15,609 bases of DNA from Prevotellaceae bacterium (GTDB lineage: Bacteria; Bacteroidota; Bacteroidia; Bacteroidales; UBA932). Below the pieces are notes generated by a model. The model saw only the letters and a list, made by a program, of their open reading frames with translations, had not been told where the DNA came from and did no database searches. This document shows positions 15,178 to 15,609 of this stretch, piece by piece. Made by a program: the position numbers and the translations under genes. Each line of letters starts with the position of its first letter. Position 1 is the first letter of the stretch. The stretch spans positions 1-15,609 of the forward strand of contig JAITQQ010000166.1 of NCBI GenBank assembly GCA_031288855.1, written 5' to 3'.

Positions 15178-15609
15178 TTATAGTCCTACGCGTAAAGTAA
15201 ACGTAAATTGTTTGGGCACCGGCGCCGATACCCCGCCGGATTGGAAAAATTCGGGATCCTGGCCGTTGAGTTTGGAGTCGGCATAAATCAAGAACAGGTT
15301 GGTGGCTTGCAGTTTCAAGCTCAGGTTGTTGATTTTTAACGGCGAGATCCAGCTTTTCGGAAAGTCATACGAGAGCGAAATTTCTTTCATGCGGATAAAC
15401 CCGCCGTCGGCAATGCGTGCATCCGAATAGTTGTAAGCGCTATAGGCATACATTAGCCCGGTATTTTCCCTGAGGATACGGTTATCGACAATCACCGGAA
15501 TATTGGTGTAAGCCTCGTCGCCGGGCAATATCCATCGGTTGGCAAACTCTTTGGGCATGGCGTCTAAGTCGGAATAGTTGCTGCGGAACACATCGTCGAG
15601 GCGGATTTT
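15178..15609 (-). CDS. SusC/RagA family TonB-dependent outer-membrane transporter (C-terminal fragment)
   Basis: Only the last 143 codons are present; the reading frame stays open to the right edge of the window, so the gene continues beyond it. The fragment reads as the final strands of the beta-barrel. It includes ADGGFIRMKEISLSYDFPKSW and LSLKLQATNLFLIYADSKLNGQDPE, both typical of SusC C-termini, and ends QFTFTLRVGL. SusC imports the ligand captured by SusD using TonB energy. The final residue is Leu, where most family members end in Phe. The operon promoter and any regulator lie outside the window. Confidence 0.94.
   Translation of the reverse strand, partial: KIRLDDVFRSNYSDLDAMPKEFANRWILPGDEAYTNIPVIVDNRILRENTGLMYAYSAYNYSDARIADGGFIRMKEISLSYDFPKSWISPLKINNLSLKLQATNLFLIYADSKLNGQDPEFFQSGGVSAPVPKQFTFTLRVGL

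Noticed and set aside
1..15609. CRISPR arrays, tRNA or rRNA genes, and insertion sequences.
   Set aside because: No regularly spaced repeat arrays, clover-leaf sequences or transposase-like proteins were seen on either strand.

Overview
The window looks like chromosomal DNA from a member of the Bacteroidota, most likely order Bacteroidales. The evidence is a SusC/SusD pair with associated surface lipoproteins, BACON and DUF4302-type lipoproteins, a Bacteroidetes-type LptD, an amidase with a SPOR-like tail, and promoters that fit the Bacteroidetes -33/-7 pattern (TTTG, about 19 nt, TAnnTTTG) rather than the E. coli pattern. The genus cannot be read from the sequence.

Layout. (1) 1-236: a minus-strand tatA gene. 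(2) 239-2255: a visibly AT-richer two-gene block that reads as a Type II restriction-modification system. It comprises a beta-class DNA methyltransferase with an N-terminal MerR-like helix-turn-helix, and a convergent PD-(D/E)xK-like nuclease candidate. Their 3' ends overlap by 15 bp. Three 10-bp tandem repeats lie over the predicted methyltransferase transcription start and could be its operator. (3) 2296-7089: an envelope block, with lptD on the minus strand and a divergent pair on the plus strand, a secreted N-acetylmuramoyl-L-alanine amidase and an MCE/MlaD-type lipid transport protein. The lptD and amidase promoters appear to overlap. (4) 7225-10135: dnaA followed after one base by pepD (Xaa-His/cytosol non-specific dipeptidase), ending at a clear intrinsic terminator at 10224-10256. 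(5) 10263-15609: a minus-strand operon running in from beyond the right edge: susC (3' end only), susD, a zinc metallohydrolase lipoprotein, a DUF4302-like lipoprotein and a BACON-domain lipoprotein. Gaps between these genes are 6-28 nt.

How the parts work together. Region 5 encodes an outer-membrane nutrient import apparatus: a TonB-dependent channel, its SusD lid and three more lipoproteins predicted to sit at the cell surface. One is a HExxH metalloenzyme. The last two share a C-terminal module of about 150 residues, which points to tandem duplication or domain sharing. No carbohydrate-active enzyme is visible, so the substrate is open and a peptide or protein-derived ligand is possible. 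Regions 1 and 3 are housekeeping envelope functions. Region 2 looks like an acquired defence cassette placed between them. The most novel-looking items are the self-regulating architecture suggested for the methyltransferase, the atypical catalytic motif of its partner nuclease, and the paired lipoproteins with a shared C-terminal module. No wholly new system is demonstrable from sequence alone.
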